Shown piece after piece: positions 1 to 8,266 of a DNA stretch of 64,000 nucleotides. The stretch is from Phenylobacterium sp. (GTDB taxonomy: Bacteria > Pseudomonadota > Alphaproteobacteria > Caulobacterales > Caulobacteraceae), in NCBI RefSeq assembly GCF_004799515.1, contig NZ_SSMX01000003.1, forward strand, positions 124,001 to 188,000. The letters are read 5' to 3'. Position 1 is the first letter of the stretch. Each line of letters starts with the position of its first letter. The notes under the pieces are model-generated. The model saw nothing but the letters and a program-made list of their open reading frames with translations. It had not been told where the DNA came from and did no database searches. The translations under genes and the position numbers were made by a program.

Positions 1-1419
1 TCAGCGCTCGGCGTGCTTGACCACCCAGTCGGCCATCAAGGTCAGCATGGCCGGCGACAGGGTCTCGTCGATGTCGGCGTACTCGTCGGGCGAGCCGGTG
101 GGGGCGTCCTGGAACAGGTGGTTCAGTCCGGGCAGTTCGATCACCGTCGCGTCGGCGTTGCTGCGTAGCGCCGCGCGGATCGGCGGCAGGTTGACCGAGG
201 GCACGACCTGCTGGTCCTTCGACCCGTTCAGCGCCAAGACCGGGCAGCGCATCTCCTGCAAGGCCGGCTGCGGATCGTAGGCCAGGAAGAAGCGCGTCCA
301 GGGCGACATGGTCTGGGCGGCCGCCAGCCTCACCTGGGGCATCGGCAGCTCGGGCGCGGCCGTATGGATTCTCTCGATGGCCTCGGCGACGGTCTTGGCG
401 TCGGCGGCCACGGCCCGGATGCGGACGCTGACCGCCTCGGCGTCGGCGGCCTGCGCCTCGCTGGCCCCGGCGGACAACATGAGGGCGCGGCGCTGCGAGC
501 GGATGGTCTCCGCGCCGGTGACGCCTGGCCCGGCCAGCATGACCACGAAGGCGATCTTGCGGTCGTTCGCCGCCACCAGGGGGCCGATGGCGCCGCCCTC
601 GGAGTGGCCGATCAGGCCGATCTTGCCGGGGTCGATGTCCGGCCGGGTGCGGAGGAAGGCCACCGCCCGGGTGATATCCACGGCGAAGTCGGCGGTGGTG
701 GAGGCCGCGAAGTCGCCGGTCGAGCCGCCGGCTCCGCGGTCGTCGAGCCGCAGCACCGCGATCCCGCGCCGGGTCAGGGTGTCGGCGATCAGCAGGAAAG
801 GCTTGTGGCCGACGATGGTCTCGTCGCGGTCCTGCTGGCCCGAGCCGGTGATCAGCACCGCTGCGGGGAACGGGCCCTTGCCGGGCGGCAGGGTGAGCGT
901 CCCGGCCAGCCGCACGCCCGGCGCGCTGTCGAAGGCCACCTCCTCGCTGCGGTAGGGGAACGGCGGCTTGGGCGTCTGCGGCCGCAGCCGGGGCGGCGCG
1001 TGACCCGGCTTTAGCAGGATCGGGAACGTCCCGCCCGGCTGGGTCCAGGTCCCGCGCCAGCCGCCGGCGGTTGTGTCCCAGCGGCCCTCGAAACGGCCCT
1101 GGATCCTCGGCACGGCGAAGCCGAACCCGCCGTCGGCGGCCTTGACGTCGACCAGCGGGAAGGCCGCCGCGCCCTGGTCGACACTGGCGAGCGCGCCCGC
1201 CAGCACGCCGTCGGCGCCGGCGGAGAGCTCGACCTGCAGGCGCAGCAGCCCGGCCTGGATCGGCAGGGCGCCGTACCAGCTCCCCGTCGCGGGCGGCGGC
1301 TGGGCCGGCGGCGGCGTGACCTGTGCATGCGCCGCGCTTTGCAGGACCACCGCCATCATCAGGAGCGCGACCGTCATCGCCGCGATCCACACGGTCAGCT
1401 TACGGACCATCGTCGTCAT
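1..1419 (-). CDS. secreted alpha/beta hydrolase
   Basis: This is a 472-residue exported hydrolase of the alpha/beta fold. The first ~33 residues form a Sec signal peptide (basic MTTMVRK, hydrophobic core, AHAQ cleavage area). A ~100-residue beta-rich N-terminal segment rich in Gly and Trp precedes the catalytic domain at about residues 155-470. The nucleophile motif GHSEGG places Ser near 273. GSKDQQ (Asp near 400) and GLNHLF (His near 434) complete a plausible triad. The family includes esterases and peptidases of the S9/dienelactone type, and the substrate cannot be told from sequence. The stop codon is the first codon of the window, so the gene is complete. The SPFH gene lies 23 bp upstream on the same strand. 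Confidence 0.85.
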   Translation of the reverse strand: MTTMVRKLTVWIAAMTVALLMMAVVLQSAAHAQVTPPPAQPPPATGSWYGALPIQAGLLRLQVELSAGADGVLAGALASVDQGAAAFPLVDVKAADGGFGFAVPRIQGRFEGRWDTTAGGWRGTWTQPGGTFPILLKPGHAPPRLRPQTPKPPFPYRSEEVAFDSAPGVRLAGTLTLPPGKGPFPAAVLITGSGQQDRDETIVGHKPFLLIADTLTRRGIAVLRLDDRGAGGSTGDFAASTTADFAVDITRAVAFLRTRPDIDPGKIGLIGHSEGGAIGPLVAANDRKIAFVVMLAGPGVTGAETIRSQRRALMLSAGASEAQAADAEAVSVRIRAVAADAKTVAEAIERIHTAAPELPMPQVRLAAAQTMSPWTRFFLAYDPQPALQEMRCPVLALNGSKDQQVVPSVNLPPIRAALRSNADATVIELPGLNHLFQDAPTGSPDEYADIDETLSPAMLTLMADWVVKHAER

Positions 1420-1442
1420 GTCCCCGTCTGGAAAGCCGTTGC

Positions 1443-2438
1443 CTAGCGGGTCGGTCGCCGGCGCGTCGGCGCCGCGCGGCTGGGCGCGGCCGGCGCGGCG
1501 GCCGGGGGCGGCGGCGTCTGGGCGCCCTCGGCCAGGGCGGCCAGGCCCATGATCCCGCCGGGGTTCATGGCGTCGACCATGGCGCTGGGCATCAGGATGG
1601 TCGCGCCGCGTTCCTTGGTCGTCTCGTAGATTATGTTCATGGCGCGCAGCTGCAGGGCCGCCGGGCTCTTGGCGTAGATGTCGGCGGCCTCGACGAACTT
1701 CTGCGCCACGGCCTGTTCGGCCTGGCCCAGGTGGATCCGCGCGGCGGCCTCACGCTGGGCTTGGGCCTCGCGGCTCATGGCGTCCTGCAGGGCGGCCGGC
1801 ACGCCGATGTCGCGGATCTCCACCGAGATGGCGGTCACGCCCCATTCGGCGGTTTTGCGCCCGATCTCCTCGCGCAGCAGCTCGTCGCCGTGCTTGCGGT
1901 CGGAGAGCAGGGTGGACAGCAGGGACGAGCCGACCATCTCCCGCAGCGAGGTCTGCGCCACCCGGCTGATCGCCGAGCGGTAGTCGGTGATCTCCAGGGC
2001 CGCGCGCTCGGGGTCGTGGATCTGCCAGAACACCACCGCGTCCACGTCCACCGGCACGGTGTCCTTGGAGAGCGCCTGCTCGGCGTTGAACTCGGTGGTC
2101 TGGATGCGCTGGTCGAGCCAGGATGAGATGTCGTCGATCACCGGCACGATGAAGAAGACGCCCGGGCCCTTGATACCCTGCAGCTTGCCGAGCCGAAGGA
2201 CGACGGCGCGTTCCCATTGGTTGGCGACCTTCAGCGACATGGGGATCAGCAGGCCCAGGATCACCAGGATCCCGCCCAGCCAGAACGGCCAGTAGACGTG
2301 TTGCCGCGCGCCCTCCTCGAAGGTCAGCAGGGCGAGGCCGAAGAACACCATAGCCAGCAGCATGGACGGGCCGTTCGCCGCGCGGGCGCGGTATCCGGCC
2401 ATGTTCACGCTCACGCCTGGAACATAGGCGTTGCTCAT
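1443..2438 (-). CDS. SPFH/band-7 domain membrane protein (stomatin/HflK-like)
   Basis: A 331-residue inner-membrane protein with two N-terminal hydrophobic segments (about 26-44 and 50-67). A prohibitin-homology (SPFH) domain covers about 70-250, including LRLGKLQGIKGPGVFFIVP and the alanine/glutamate-rich helix REAQAQREAAARI. The C-terminal ~40 residues are Pro/Ala/Arg-rich and probably disordered. SPFH proteins form large membrane rings that organise microdomains or control proteases. The start lies 3 bp after the stop of the GntR regulator. Its GGAGAC ribosome site is inside the regulator gene, so the two are cotranscribed and probably translationally coupled. The specific role is unknown. 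Confidence 0.85.
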   Translation of the reverse strand: MSNAYVPGVSVNMAGYRARAANGPSMLLAMVFFGLALLTFEEGARQHVYWPFWLGGILVILGLLIPMSLKVANQWERAVVLRLGKLQGIKGPGVFFIVPVIDDISSWLDQRIQTTEFNAEQALSKDTVPVDVDAVVFWQIHDPERAALEITDYRSAISRVAQTSLREMVGSSLLSTLLSDRKHGDELLREEIGRKTAEWGVTAISVEIRDIGVPAALQDAMSREAQAQREAAARIHLGQAEQAVAQKFVEAADIYAKSPAALQLRAMNIIYETTKERGATILMPSAMVDAMNPGGIMGLAALAEGAQTPPPPAAAPAAPSRAAPTRRRPTR

Positions 2439-2441
2439 TTT

Positions 2442-2843
2442 TCAGTCTCCTTTGTCCGCGGCCAGCGCCGCGATCCGGTTGGCCAGCGCCAGGGGGTCGA
2501 GCCCCAGGGCGGCGGCGGCGGCCAGGGTCTGGCGCGCCAGGGTTTCGATGTCGCGGTCGTGCTCGTGGCCAGCCCGGGCCGGCGGCGGCAGGGCCACGAA
2601 GCTGCCGCGCCCGCGCACCAGCTCCAGCGCCCCCAGGCGCTCCAGCTCGTCATAGGCGCGGCGCACGGTGTTGAGGTCGACCTTCAGGGCCACGGCCACC
2701 TGGCGCATGGTCGGCATCTGGTCTCCGGGCGTAAGCTGGCCCGCGCCGATCGCGTGCAGCAACTGCTCGCGCAGCTGGACGTAGATCGGCACCCCGGTCT
2801 CGCCGAGCCGCAGTCCGGCCAATATCTGCGCCTGTGTATGCAT
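2442..2843 (-). CDS. GntR-family (YtrA-type) transcriptional repressor
   Basis: A 133-residue regulator. The winged helix covers about residues 15-85 (PIYVQLREQLLHAI, GDQMPTMRQVA, DLNTVRRAYDELERLG). Only ~45 residues follow, the short effector tail typical of the YtrA subfamily. I start at the ATG at 2843 rather than the upstream in-frame ATG at 2879, because a good promoter places transcription start within a few bases of 2843 and the upstream ATG lies inside the -35 box. The start codon sits in a perfect palindrome, consistent with autorepression. It leads a two-gene operon with the SPFH protein, so it probably controls membrane-protein dosage. YtrA relatives often control transporter or membrane operons. 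Confidence 0.85.
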   Translation of the reverse strand: MHTQAQILAGLRLGETGVPIYVQLREQLLHAIGAGQLTPGDQMPTMRQVAVALKVDLNTVRRAYDELERLGALELVRGRGSFVALPPPARAGHEHDRDIETLARQTLAAAAALGLDPLALANRIAALAADKGD

Positions 2844-2879
2844 ACACTCATACAATATGCCTGCGGTGGCGCTTGTCAA
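2834..2879 (-). promoter_or_regulatory. GntR promoter with operator overlapping a leaderless start codon
   Basis: On the minus strand there is TTGACA (2879-2874), a 16-bp spacer and TATTGT (2857-2852). Transcription would start near 2845. A perfect 14-bp palindrome GTGTATGCATACAC occupies 2834-2847 and contains the ATG at 2843-2841. Palindromes of the GTnTAnnTAnAC kind are typical of GntR operators. The inferred message is leaderless or nearly so, and repressor binding would block initiation directly. Confidence 0.6.
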
Positions 2880-3031
2880 ATGACAGCGATATCTCGGCGC
2901 TCAAATCGCGGTGATCGATCGCGCCCCCGCGATGTCGGATCGCGCGTTCGCCGCACGTCATCTTGCCAAGAGCCGCTGAAACTCGTCACGCTCCCGACGC
3001 CCGACGGGCGGCAACCTCCGGAGGACCCGCT

Positions 3032-3739
3032 ATGGACGCCAAGACCGACACCCTGATCCCCGCCGGCCAACTCGCCCGCAAGGACCCCGTCAACTTCCCC
3101 AACGAGAGCGCCGACTACCGCGCCGCGCGCACGGCTCTCCTGGCCGAGGAGATCGAGCTTCGCCGCCACATCGCGCGGGTGGCCGCTCAGCGCCGGGCCC
3201 TGCCGCCCGGCGGCGCGGTGACGGGCGACTACCGCTTCCTGACCGAGGCGGGCGAGACCGACTTCGCCGGCCTGTTCGGCGGCAAGGAGACGCTGGCGGT
3301 CTACAGCTACATGTTCGGCCCGCGACGCGAGCGGCCATGCCCCATGTGCACCAACACCCTGGGTCCCTGGAACGCCAACGCCCGCGACATCGCCCAACGC
3401 CTTTCGCTGGTGGTCGTCGCCCGCTCACCGCTCGAGAAGCTGCTGGCCTGGAAGGCCGAGCGTGGCTGGAAGGACCTGGTCCTGGTGCAGGACCTCAATG
3501 AAAACTACAGCCGCGACTATTTCGGCCTGCTGCCGAACGGCGAGGAGGTCCCGGCCTTCAACGTCTTCACCCGCAGGGACGGGACCATCCGCCACTTCTG
3601 GTCGGGCGAGATGACCGGCGAGACCGCCGATCCCGGGCAGGACCCGCGCGGCGCGCCGGACCCCGGGCCGATGTGGGCGATCTTCGACAACACGCCGGAG
3701 GGCCGTGACCCGGACTGGTATCCGAAGCTGGACTACTAG
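3032..3739 (+). CDS. DUF899 thioredoxin-like protein
   Basis: A 235-residue protein of the DUF899 family (thioredoxin-fold, AhpC/TSA-like, usually cytosolic). A CPMC pair at residues 103-106, after the conserved FGPRRERP stretch, sits where a redox CxxC is expected. The DYFGLLP and FNVFTRRDG segments are also family-like. The ATG at 3032 is chosen over an upstream in-frame ATG because GGAGGA lies 7-12 bp before it and the family similarity begins there. The enzymatic reaction is not established for this family. The gene ends convergently with the winged-helix regulator and the two stop codons share the bases CTAG. Confidence 0.8.
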   Translation: MDAKTDTLIPAGQLARKDPVNFPNESADYRAARTALLAEEIELRRHIARVAAQRRALPPGGAVTGDYRFLTEAGETDFAGLFGGKETLAVYSYMFGPRRERPCPMCTNTLGPWNANARDIAQRLSLVVVARSPLEKLLAWKAERGWKDLVLVQDLNENYSRDYFGLLPNGEEVPAFNVFTRRDGTIRHFWSGEMTGETADPGQDPRGAPDPGPMWAIFDNTPEGRDPDWYPKLDY

Positions 3740-5025
3740 CCCGCGGGGAAACTCAGGTTCGGCTGTGCGGTCCAGGGATTGACCTTGGTGCGCGGCGAGG
3801 CGGTGACCAGATGGCCGCCGAGGCTGGAGCGGCCGAGGCCCTCGACCTCGTAAAGCGCCTCGAAGCTGTCGCCGGCGCCGCCGGCCCCCGCCTTGAGCGC
3901 CTTCAGGGTGTCGGGGTTCGCCATGGCCTCGGCGGCCTGCTGCAGGCCGGTGTCGCGGTCGCCGGCGATGACCACGATGCGGTTGCCGGCGGGGCCCGGG
4001 AAGGCCGCCACATAGCCGTAGTCGCGCCGCGCCGCGTCGCCCTGCGTCGGGCCGCCCTCCTGGCTGCGGTAGATGTGATGGGTCACCGCGTCGACCAACT
4101 CGTCGTAGGTGTCGCCCACCGAGAAGCGCGAACCCGCGAACACCGGCGCGCGCAGCACGCCCAGGCCCGAGATGTAGCCCAGGTAGACGATGTTGTTGCG
4201 CTTCAGCATCTCCGGCGTCAGGTCCGACGCCATGACCACGCGCATCGTCTCGCCGCGCGCCGCGCCGTGACTGAGCAGGGGCACGATGGAGCGCAGGGCG
4301 AAGGCCGCGCCCACCGGCAGGTAGTAGAGGTCCAGGTCGCGGTAGCGGCCCATGGCCTTGGGGTTGTCCATCAGCCAGTCGTCGAGATCCGCGGGCGAGT
4401 TGATCGAATACTGGCGGATCAGCCGGTCAACGCCGGCCTGCTCGTCGATCTCGCCGAAGATGTAGTAGTCGCCCAGCACCAGCAGGGTCGGCATGTCGGT
4501 CTTGAAGAGGCCGCTCCAGGGCGCGCTGGACTGCGCCCGCGCCAGGGTCCGTTCCGAACCGTGCGTGCTCCAGAAGGCCGCCCAGGCCGCGAGGTTCAGT
4601 AGCACCAGCCCGGCGATGGCGGCGATGGCGTAGGCCTTCCAGGGCCGTGCGACGCCGGCCCGCTGGGCGGGCGGCGCGTCGGCCGCCTGCCGCTCGGCGA
4701 CCATCCGGTACTCGCCCTTGGGGATGGTAAGCCGCACCGGCTCGTCGTGGCCGGGGCCGGCGTAGAACTCGTCGAGCTTGCGGCGCAGGCGGTGGACCGC
4801 CACCCGGACCGAGGCGTCCTGCGCCCCGTCGAAGGTGGAGGTGCGGCCGAACACGGCGGCGGCCACCTCGAACTCCTTGGGCCGGGTCCCGGCCGCGGCG
4901 CAGGCCGCCAGATAGTCGAACAGCCGGTTCAGGCCGTCGGAACGGCCCAGCGCCTGGCGTGCGCGCAAGTCTGCGGCCAGCTCGGCGATGTCATCGCCCG
5001 CTCCGTCCCTGGCCGCGTCGGACAA
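3736..5025 (-). CDS. membrane-anchored winged-helix regulator (CadC-like)
   Basis: A 429-residue one-component regulator. Residues ~25-112 form an OmpR/CadC-type winged helix (RRKLDEFYAG recognition region, LTIPKGEYRMV wing). One transmembrane helix follows at 131-152 and then a ~275-residue periplasmic domain that I cannot assign. CadC-like proteins sense a periplasmic signal and act on DNA while still in the membrane. The start is a TTG at 5025, since no in-frame ATG exists before the DNA-binding domain. Directly upstream lie four TAACC half-sites in 10-bp register, likely its own operator. The gene is divergent from copC and the Nramp-like transporter, so metal or envelope stress is a possible signal (inference). 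Confidence 0.75.
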   Translation of the reverse strand: MSDAARDGAGDDIAELAADLRARQALGRSDGLNRLFDYLAACAAAGTRPKEFEVAAAVFGRTSTFDGAQDASVRVAVHRLRRKLDEFYAGPGHDEPVRLTIPKGEYRMVAERQAADAPPAQRAGVARPWKAYAIAAIAGLVLLNLAAWAAFWSTHGSERTLARAQSSAPWSGLFKTDMPTLLVLGDYYIFGEIDEQAGVDRLIRQYSINSPADLDDWLMDNPKAMGRYRDLDLYYLPVGAAFALRSIVPLLSHGAARGETMRVVMASDLTPEMLKRNNIVYLGYISGLGVLRAPVFAGSRFSVGDTYDELVDAVTHHIYRSQEGGPTQGDAARRDYGYVAAFPGPAGNRIVVIAGDRDTGLQQAAEAMANPDTLKALKAGAGGAGDSFEALYEVEGLGRSSLGGHLVTASPRTKVNPWTAQPNLSFPAG

Positions 5026-5033
5026 GTGCGTTG

Positions 5034-5068
5034 TAACCCTGTGTAACCCCCGAGAACCGTATTTAACC
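5034..5068. promoter_or_regulatory. four-fold 10-bp-phased TAACC operator array
   Basis: TAACC occurs at 5034, 5044 and 5064, with GAACC at 5054, giving four half-sites at exactly 10-bp spacing on one DNA face. The array begins 9 bp upstream of the TTG start of the winged-helix regulator. Tandem direct half-sites of 10-11 bp period are the usual target of OmpR-type winged helices, so autoregulation is the simplest reading. Confidence 0.55.
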
Positions 5069-5220
5069 GTACAGGCGACGGATTGGCAAAGTATGGCTAG
5101 GCTGACTCAAATCGCCGCCTGGATTGAAATTCTTTGCCCCAGAACCCTTCATCGCCTCGGTCGCGAATCCAGGACCAATCCGCCCCTGACAAGTCACGCC
5201 TCAAGTCTACGGAGTCCTCC

Positions 5221-5583
5221 ATGCGCAAGACCCTCCTCGTCCTGACCGCCGCCGCGGCCGCCCTGGCCCTGGCCGGCCAGGCCGCCGCCCACGCCCGGCT
5301 GATCACCGGCTCGCCCAAGGCCGGCGCGACCGTCGCCGCGCCCAGGGAGCTCGCCTTGCACTACAGCGAGAGCATCGAACCGGGCGCATCCCACGTGACG
5401 GTGACGGGCCCGAGCGGCGCGGCGGTGGCCACCGGCCCCTTGAGCCTCGACGCCAAGGACAAGCGCCTGGTCCACGTTCCGTTCACGGCCCCGCCGGCGC
5501 ACGGGGCCTACAAGGTCAATTGGCACATGAAGACCGAGGACGGCCACGAGACGGACGGCGACTTCGGCTTCACGGTGAAGTAG
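5221..5583 (+). CDS. copC: CopC-domain periplasmic copper-binding protein
   Basis: A 120-residue exported protein: signal peptide 1-23, then a CopC beta-barrel beginning with His24 (HARLITGSPKAGA). A new N-terminal His after cleavage is a known Cu(II) ligand in CopC, and the C-terminal NWHMKTEDGHETDG segment supplies further conserved His/Asp. The length matches CopC. The ATG at 5221 has GGAG at 5211-5214. The usual partner copD is absent; the next gene encodes an Nramp-like transporter 63 bp downstream. The likely role is periplasmic copper binding or delivery. The intergenic region to the divergent regulator is ~195 bp. Confidence 0.85.
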   Translation: MRKTLLVLTAAAAALALAGQAAAHARLITGSPKAGATVAAPRELALHYSESIEPGASHVTVTGPSGAAVATGPLSLDAKDKRLVHVPFTAPPAHGAYKVNWHMKTEDGHETDGDFGFTVK

Positions 5584-5646
5584 ACCAAACGGAGCCTTTC
5601 GCCTTGGTCGGGCGTTGCCGTTGGCTAGGTAACGGATCGGACTCCC

Positions 5647-6975
5647 ATGGGTGACCCTATCGATAGCGCCGCCCCGAATCCGGCCAGCGTTCCCAATCCG
5701 CATGACGATGTGAAACAGCCCGAACGGCCGAAACTGCTGAGCGTCCTGGGCCCTGGCCTGATCACCGGCGCCTCGGACGACGATCCCAGCGGCATCGCCA
5801 CCTATTCCCAGGCCGGCGCCCAGTTCGGCCTGGGCCTCAGCTGGGTCATGCTGTTCTCATGGCCCTTGATGTGCGCCATCCAGGAGATCAGCGCCCGCAT
5901 CGGCCGCGTCACCGGCCGCGGCATCGCCGGAAATCTGAAGAAACACTACCCGAACCCCGTGGTCTATTCGATCGTGCTGTTGCTGGTGGTGGCCAACGTC
6001 ATCAACCTGGGCGCGGACCTGGGCGCCATGGGCGCGGGGCTGAAGCTGCTGATCGGCGGCCCGCAGCTCGTCTATGTGGCCGGCTTCGGCCTCGTCACCG
6101 TCCTGCTGGAGGTCTTCTCCCGCTACTCTCGCTACGTCTCGATCCTGAAGTGGCTGACGCTGTCGCTGTTCGCCTATGTGGGCGTGGCCTTCATCGTCCA
6201 CATGCCCTGGCTGGCGGTGGCCAAGAGCCTGGTGGTCCCGCAGATCAGCTTCACCCCGGCCTACATGACCGTGGTGGTCGCCATCCTGGGCACCACCATC
6301 AGCCCCTACCTGTTCTTCTGGCAGGCGGAGGAGGAGGTCGAGGAGGTCAAGGAGCGCGATGGCGCCAAGCCCCTGGAGCGCGCGCCGGAACAGGCCGTGG
6401 CCGAGTTCTCCCGCATCCGGGTCGACACCATGATCGGCATGGGTCTTTCCAACGCGGTCGCCCTGTTCATTATCCTGACCACGGCGGCCACCCTGCACGC
6501 CCACGGGGTCACCGATATCCAGACCTCGTCGCAGGCGGCCGAGGCCCTGCGCCCCATCGCCGGGCCCTTCGCCTTCACGGTCTTCGCCATCGGCATCATC
6601 GGCACCGGTCTCCTGGCCCTGCCGGTGCTGGCGGGGTCATCGGCCTATGCGATGGGCGAGACCTTCGGCTGGCATGTGGGCCTCGCCCGCAAGCCCTACC
6701 GTGCCAAGGCCTTCTACTGGGCCATCGCCATCGCCACGGTGCTGGGCGTGCTGCTCAACTACAGCCCCATCGATCCGATCAAGGCGCTGTTCTGGAGCGC
6801 TGTGATCAACGGCGTGGTGGCCGTGCCGGTCATGGCGCTGATGATGCACCTGTCGTCCAACCCCAAGGTGATGGGCGAGTTCAAGCTGCACACCGGCCTG
6901 AAGGTGGTGGGCTGGCTGGCCACGGCCGCCATGGCCGCCGCCGCCGTGGGCCTCTTCGCCACCTGGGGGAAATAA
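5647..6975 (+). CDS. Nramp-family transporter lacking canonical metal ligands
   Basis: A 442-residue membrane protein with about 11 hydrophobic helices and clear Nramp-fold similarity (LGPGLITGASDDDPSG in TM1). In canonical Nramp metal transporters TM1 carries DPGN and TM6 carries MPH. Here TM1 reads D46-P-S-G49, losing the Asn. The TM6 segment GTTISPYLFFWQ (Ser219, Pro, Tyr221) replaces both Met and His. The cytoplasmic loop after TM6 is strongly acidic (EEEVEEVKERDG). Transport of a divalent ion, perhaps not Mn/Fe, is inferred. Selectivity cannot be assigned, so I give no mntH symbol. It lies downstream of copC on the same strand. Confidence 0.75.
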   Translation: MGDPIDSAAPNPASVPNPHDDVKQPERPKLLSVLGPGLITGASDDDPSGIATYSQAGAQFGLGLSWVMLFSWPLMCAIQEISARIGRVTGRGIAGNLKKHYPNPVVYSIVLLLVVANVINLGADLGAMGAGLKLLIGGPQLVYVAGFGLVTVLLEVFSRYSRYVSILKWLTLSLFAYVGVAFIVHMPWLAVAKSLVVPQISFTPAYMTVVVAILGTTISPYLFFWQAEEEVEEVKERDGAKPLERAPEQAVAEFSRIRVDTMIGMGLSNAVALFIILTTAATLHAHGVTDIQTSSQAAEALRPIAGPFAFTVFAIGIIGTGLLALPVLAGSSAYAMGETFGWHVGLARKPYRAKAFYWAIAIATVLGVLLNYSPIDPIKALFWSAVINGVVAVPVMALMMHLSSNPKVMGEFKLHTGLKVVGWLATAAMAAAAVGLFATWGK

Positions 6976-6991
6976 GGGCGGGGGAGCAGGC

Positions 6992-7588
6992 CTACTTCGG
7001 CGGCGCGGCCTTGCCGGCGTCCCTCAGGTCCTTGTCGATGTCGTGCTTGTAGAGGCTGTCCTTCGGCCGCTGGATGTACTTGCCGTGGCATTGGAAGCAG
7101 GCGTCGTACATAGCGCTGCCGGCGTCGTTGGTCTTGTCGTGGTCGTGGGCGCTGGCCGCCGCCATGCCGGCGACGCCCGCGGCGTTCAGCGCCATGGCGT
7201 ACTTCATCCAGGGCCCGTTCGGGTCGCGCGCGCGGCCGTCCATCATCAGGAGGTTGCCGGCCTCGGCGATCTGGGCGGCGGTGTCGATGTTGACGGCCCA
7301 GTCGGAGTCCTTGGTCGGGATGCGGTCGTTGGCGCCCTTCGCGTCGTCCACCTCGCCGGAGTGCGCCCAGTAGGTCTCGGCCGCCGGGTTGACGATGTGG
7401 CGCATGACGTCCTTCACCGACAGCATCACGCCCTTCTGCGCTCCGGCCGGCGGCGTAGCGGGCTTCGCTGCCGAAGGCGCGGCGGTCGCGGGCTTGGCCG
7501 ACGTCTGGGCCAGCGCGGGCAGGGCGCAGGCCCCCCCTATCAGCAAGAGTGGGACCAATCTTGTCAGCAGCAACGATGTCCGGCGCAT
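6992..7588 (-). CDS. exported c-type cytochrome with C-terminal heme site
   Basis: A 198-residue exported protein: Sec signal peptide (~1-28), an Ala/Pro/Lys-rich linker to ~50, then a mostly helical domain. A single heme-binding CFQCH motif lies at 164-168 near the C-terminus. The C-terminal heme position and helical content resemble the cytochrome c' / c-556 fold. LMMDGRARD and GPWMKYAMALN segments lie before it. The likely role is periplasmic electron transfer or gas/redox sensing; the partner is unknown. It converges with the Nramp-like gene, with only 16 bp between stops. Confidence 0.75.
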   Translation of the reverse strand: MRRTSLLLTRLVPLLLIGGACALPALAQTSAKPATAAPSAAKPATPPAGAQKGVMLSVKDVMRHIVNPAAETYWAHSGEVDDAKGANDRIPTKDSDWAVNIDTAAQIAEAGNLLMMDGRARDPNGPWMKYAMALNAAGVAGMAAASAHDHDKTNDAGSAMYDACFQCHGKYIQRPKDSLYKHDIDKDLRDAGKAAPPK

Positions 7589-7638
7589 CTCGTCCCCTCC
7601 GAGCTTTTCGCCACCTTAGCGGCCCGGCGGACATAGGA

Positions 7639-7667
7639 AAGGCCTCCCCTCGCGGAGGGGAGGCCTT
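7639..7667 (-). terminator. hairpin terminator downstream of the RcnB-like gene
   Basis: A perfect 12-bp inverted repeat (AAGGCCTCCCCT / AGGGGAGGCCTT) with a 5-base loop is followed on the minus strand by TTTCC. It lies between the stop of the RcnB-like gene and the start of the cytochrome gene, so it likely insulates the two. Confidence 0.6.
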
Positions 7668-7694
7668 CTCGACGGATGCTTGTCGGCGCGGCGG

Positions 7695-8150
7695 CTAGTA
7701 GCCGTTCATCACCAGGTCGGCGATCAGGCCGGTGCCCAGCGCCATCAGCACGAAGTTGCCGTCGGCATAGATCCAGCGGTAGCCGGGGGGCGGCGGACGC
7801 AGGCCGTAGTAGCCCCAGTCCTGCACATAGAAGCCGCGGTAAGCCGCCGGCACGAAGGCGCCGCGCCGCCAGCCGAAGTGGCTGATCGGGCGATAGCCCC
7901 AGCCGGGCGCGTACCAGTAGCCGGGACGGGGACCGCGGAAATCGCGCCACTCGGCCCGGTCGTGCCAGCTCTCGGCGCGGGCGCGGTCATAGTGGATCAC
8001 CGCCTGGTCGCGGGCGATCACGCGCTGGTCGTGGCGCAGGTCGCGGCGGTCGTCGTGATAGTCCCGGCGGTCGTCTTGCGGCTGGGCCGAGGCGGCGATG
8101 GGCGCCGCGACGGCGACCAGGGCCACGGCGGCGTAGAGCAGGTGTTTCAT
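7695..8150 (-). CDS. RcnB-like periplasmic protein
   Basis: A 151-residue exported protein with a signal peptide (~1-23). A highly charged [17 protein letters not shown] region follows, then an aromatic segment ([38 protein letters not shown]). The [11 protein letters not shown]...G(N/D)F core ending in a short hydrophobic tail is typical of the RcnB family, named for a periplasmic Ni/Co homeostasis factor but common as uncharacterised Caulobacterales envelope proteins. The ATG at 8150 has AGGAGA upstream. A TGAACG-type direct repeat lies ~80 bp upstream at 8229-8245. Confidence 0.75.
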   Translation of the reverse strand: MKHLLYAAVALVAVAAPIAASAQPQDDRRDYHDDRRDLRHDQRVIARDQAVIHYDRARAESWHDRAEWRDFRGPRPGYWYAPGWGYRPISHFGWRRGAFVPAAYRGFYVQDWGYYGLRPPPPGYRWIYADGNFVLMALGTGLIADLVMNGY

Positions 8151-8228
8151 GGCTATCTCTCCTTGCGGTCGACGTCGTATCGACCGCGGCAATCTGTCAG
8201 GGCCGCGCTGACCCAAACCGGAACCTGC

Positions 8229-8245
8229 CGTTCAGCTTCGCGTCA
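8229..8245 (-). promoter_or_regulatory. TGAACG-N5-TGAACG-like direct repeat (degenerate copy)
   Basis: On the minus strand TGACGC-N5-TGAACG lies ~80 bp upstream of the RcnB-like gene. It resembles the better copies at 42898-42914 and 53449-53465. This is the weakest of the three copies and may be chance. Confidence 0.25.
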
Positions 8246-8266
8246 GGTTTGTTGCAGGCCGTCGCC

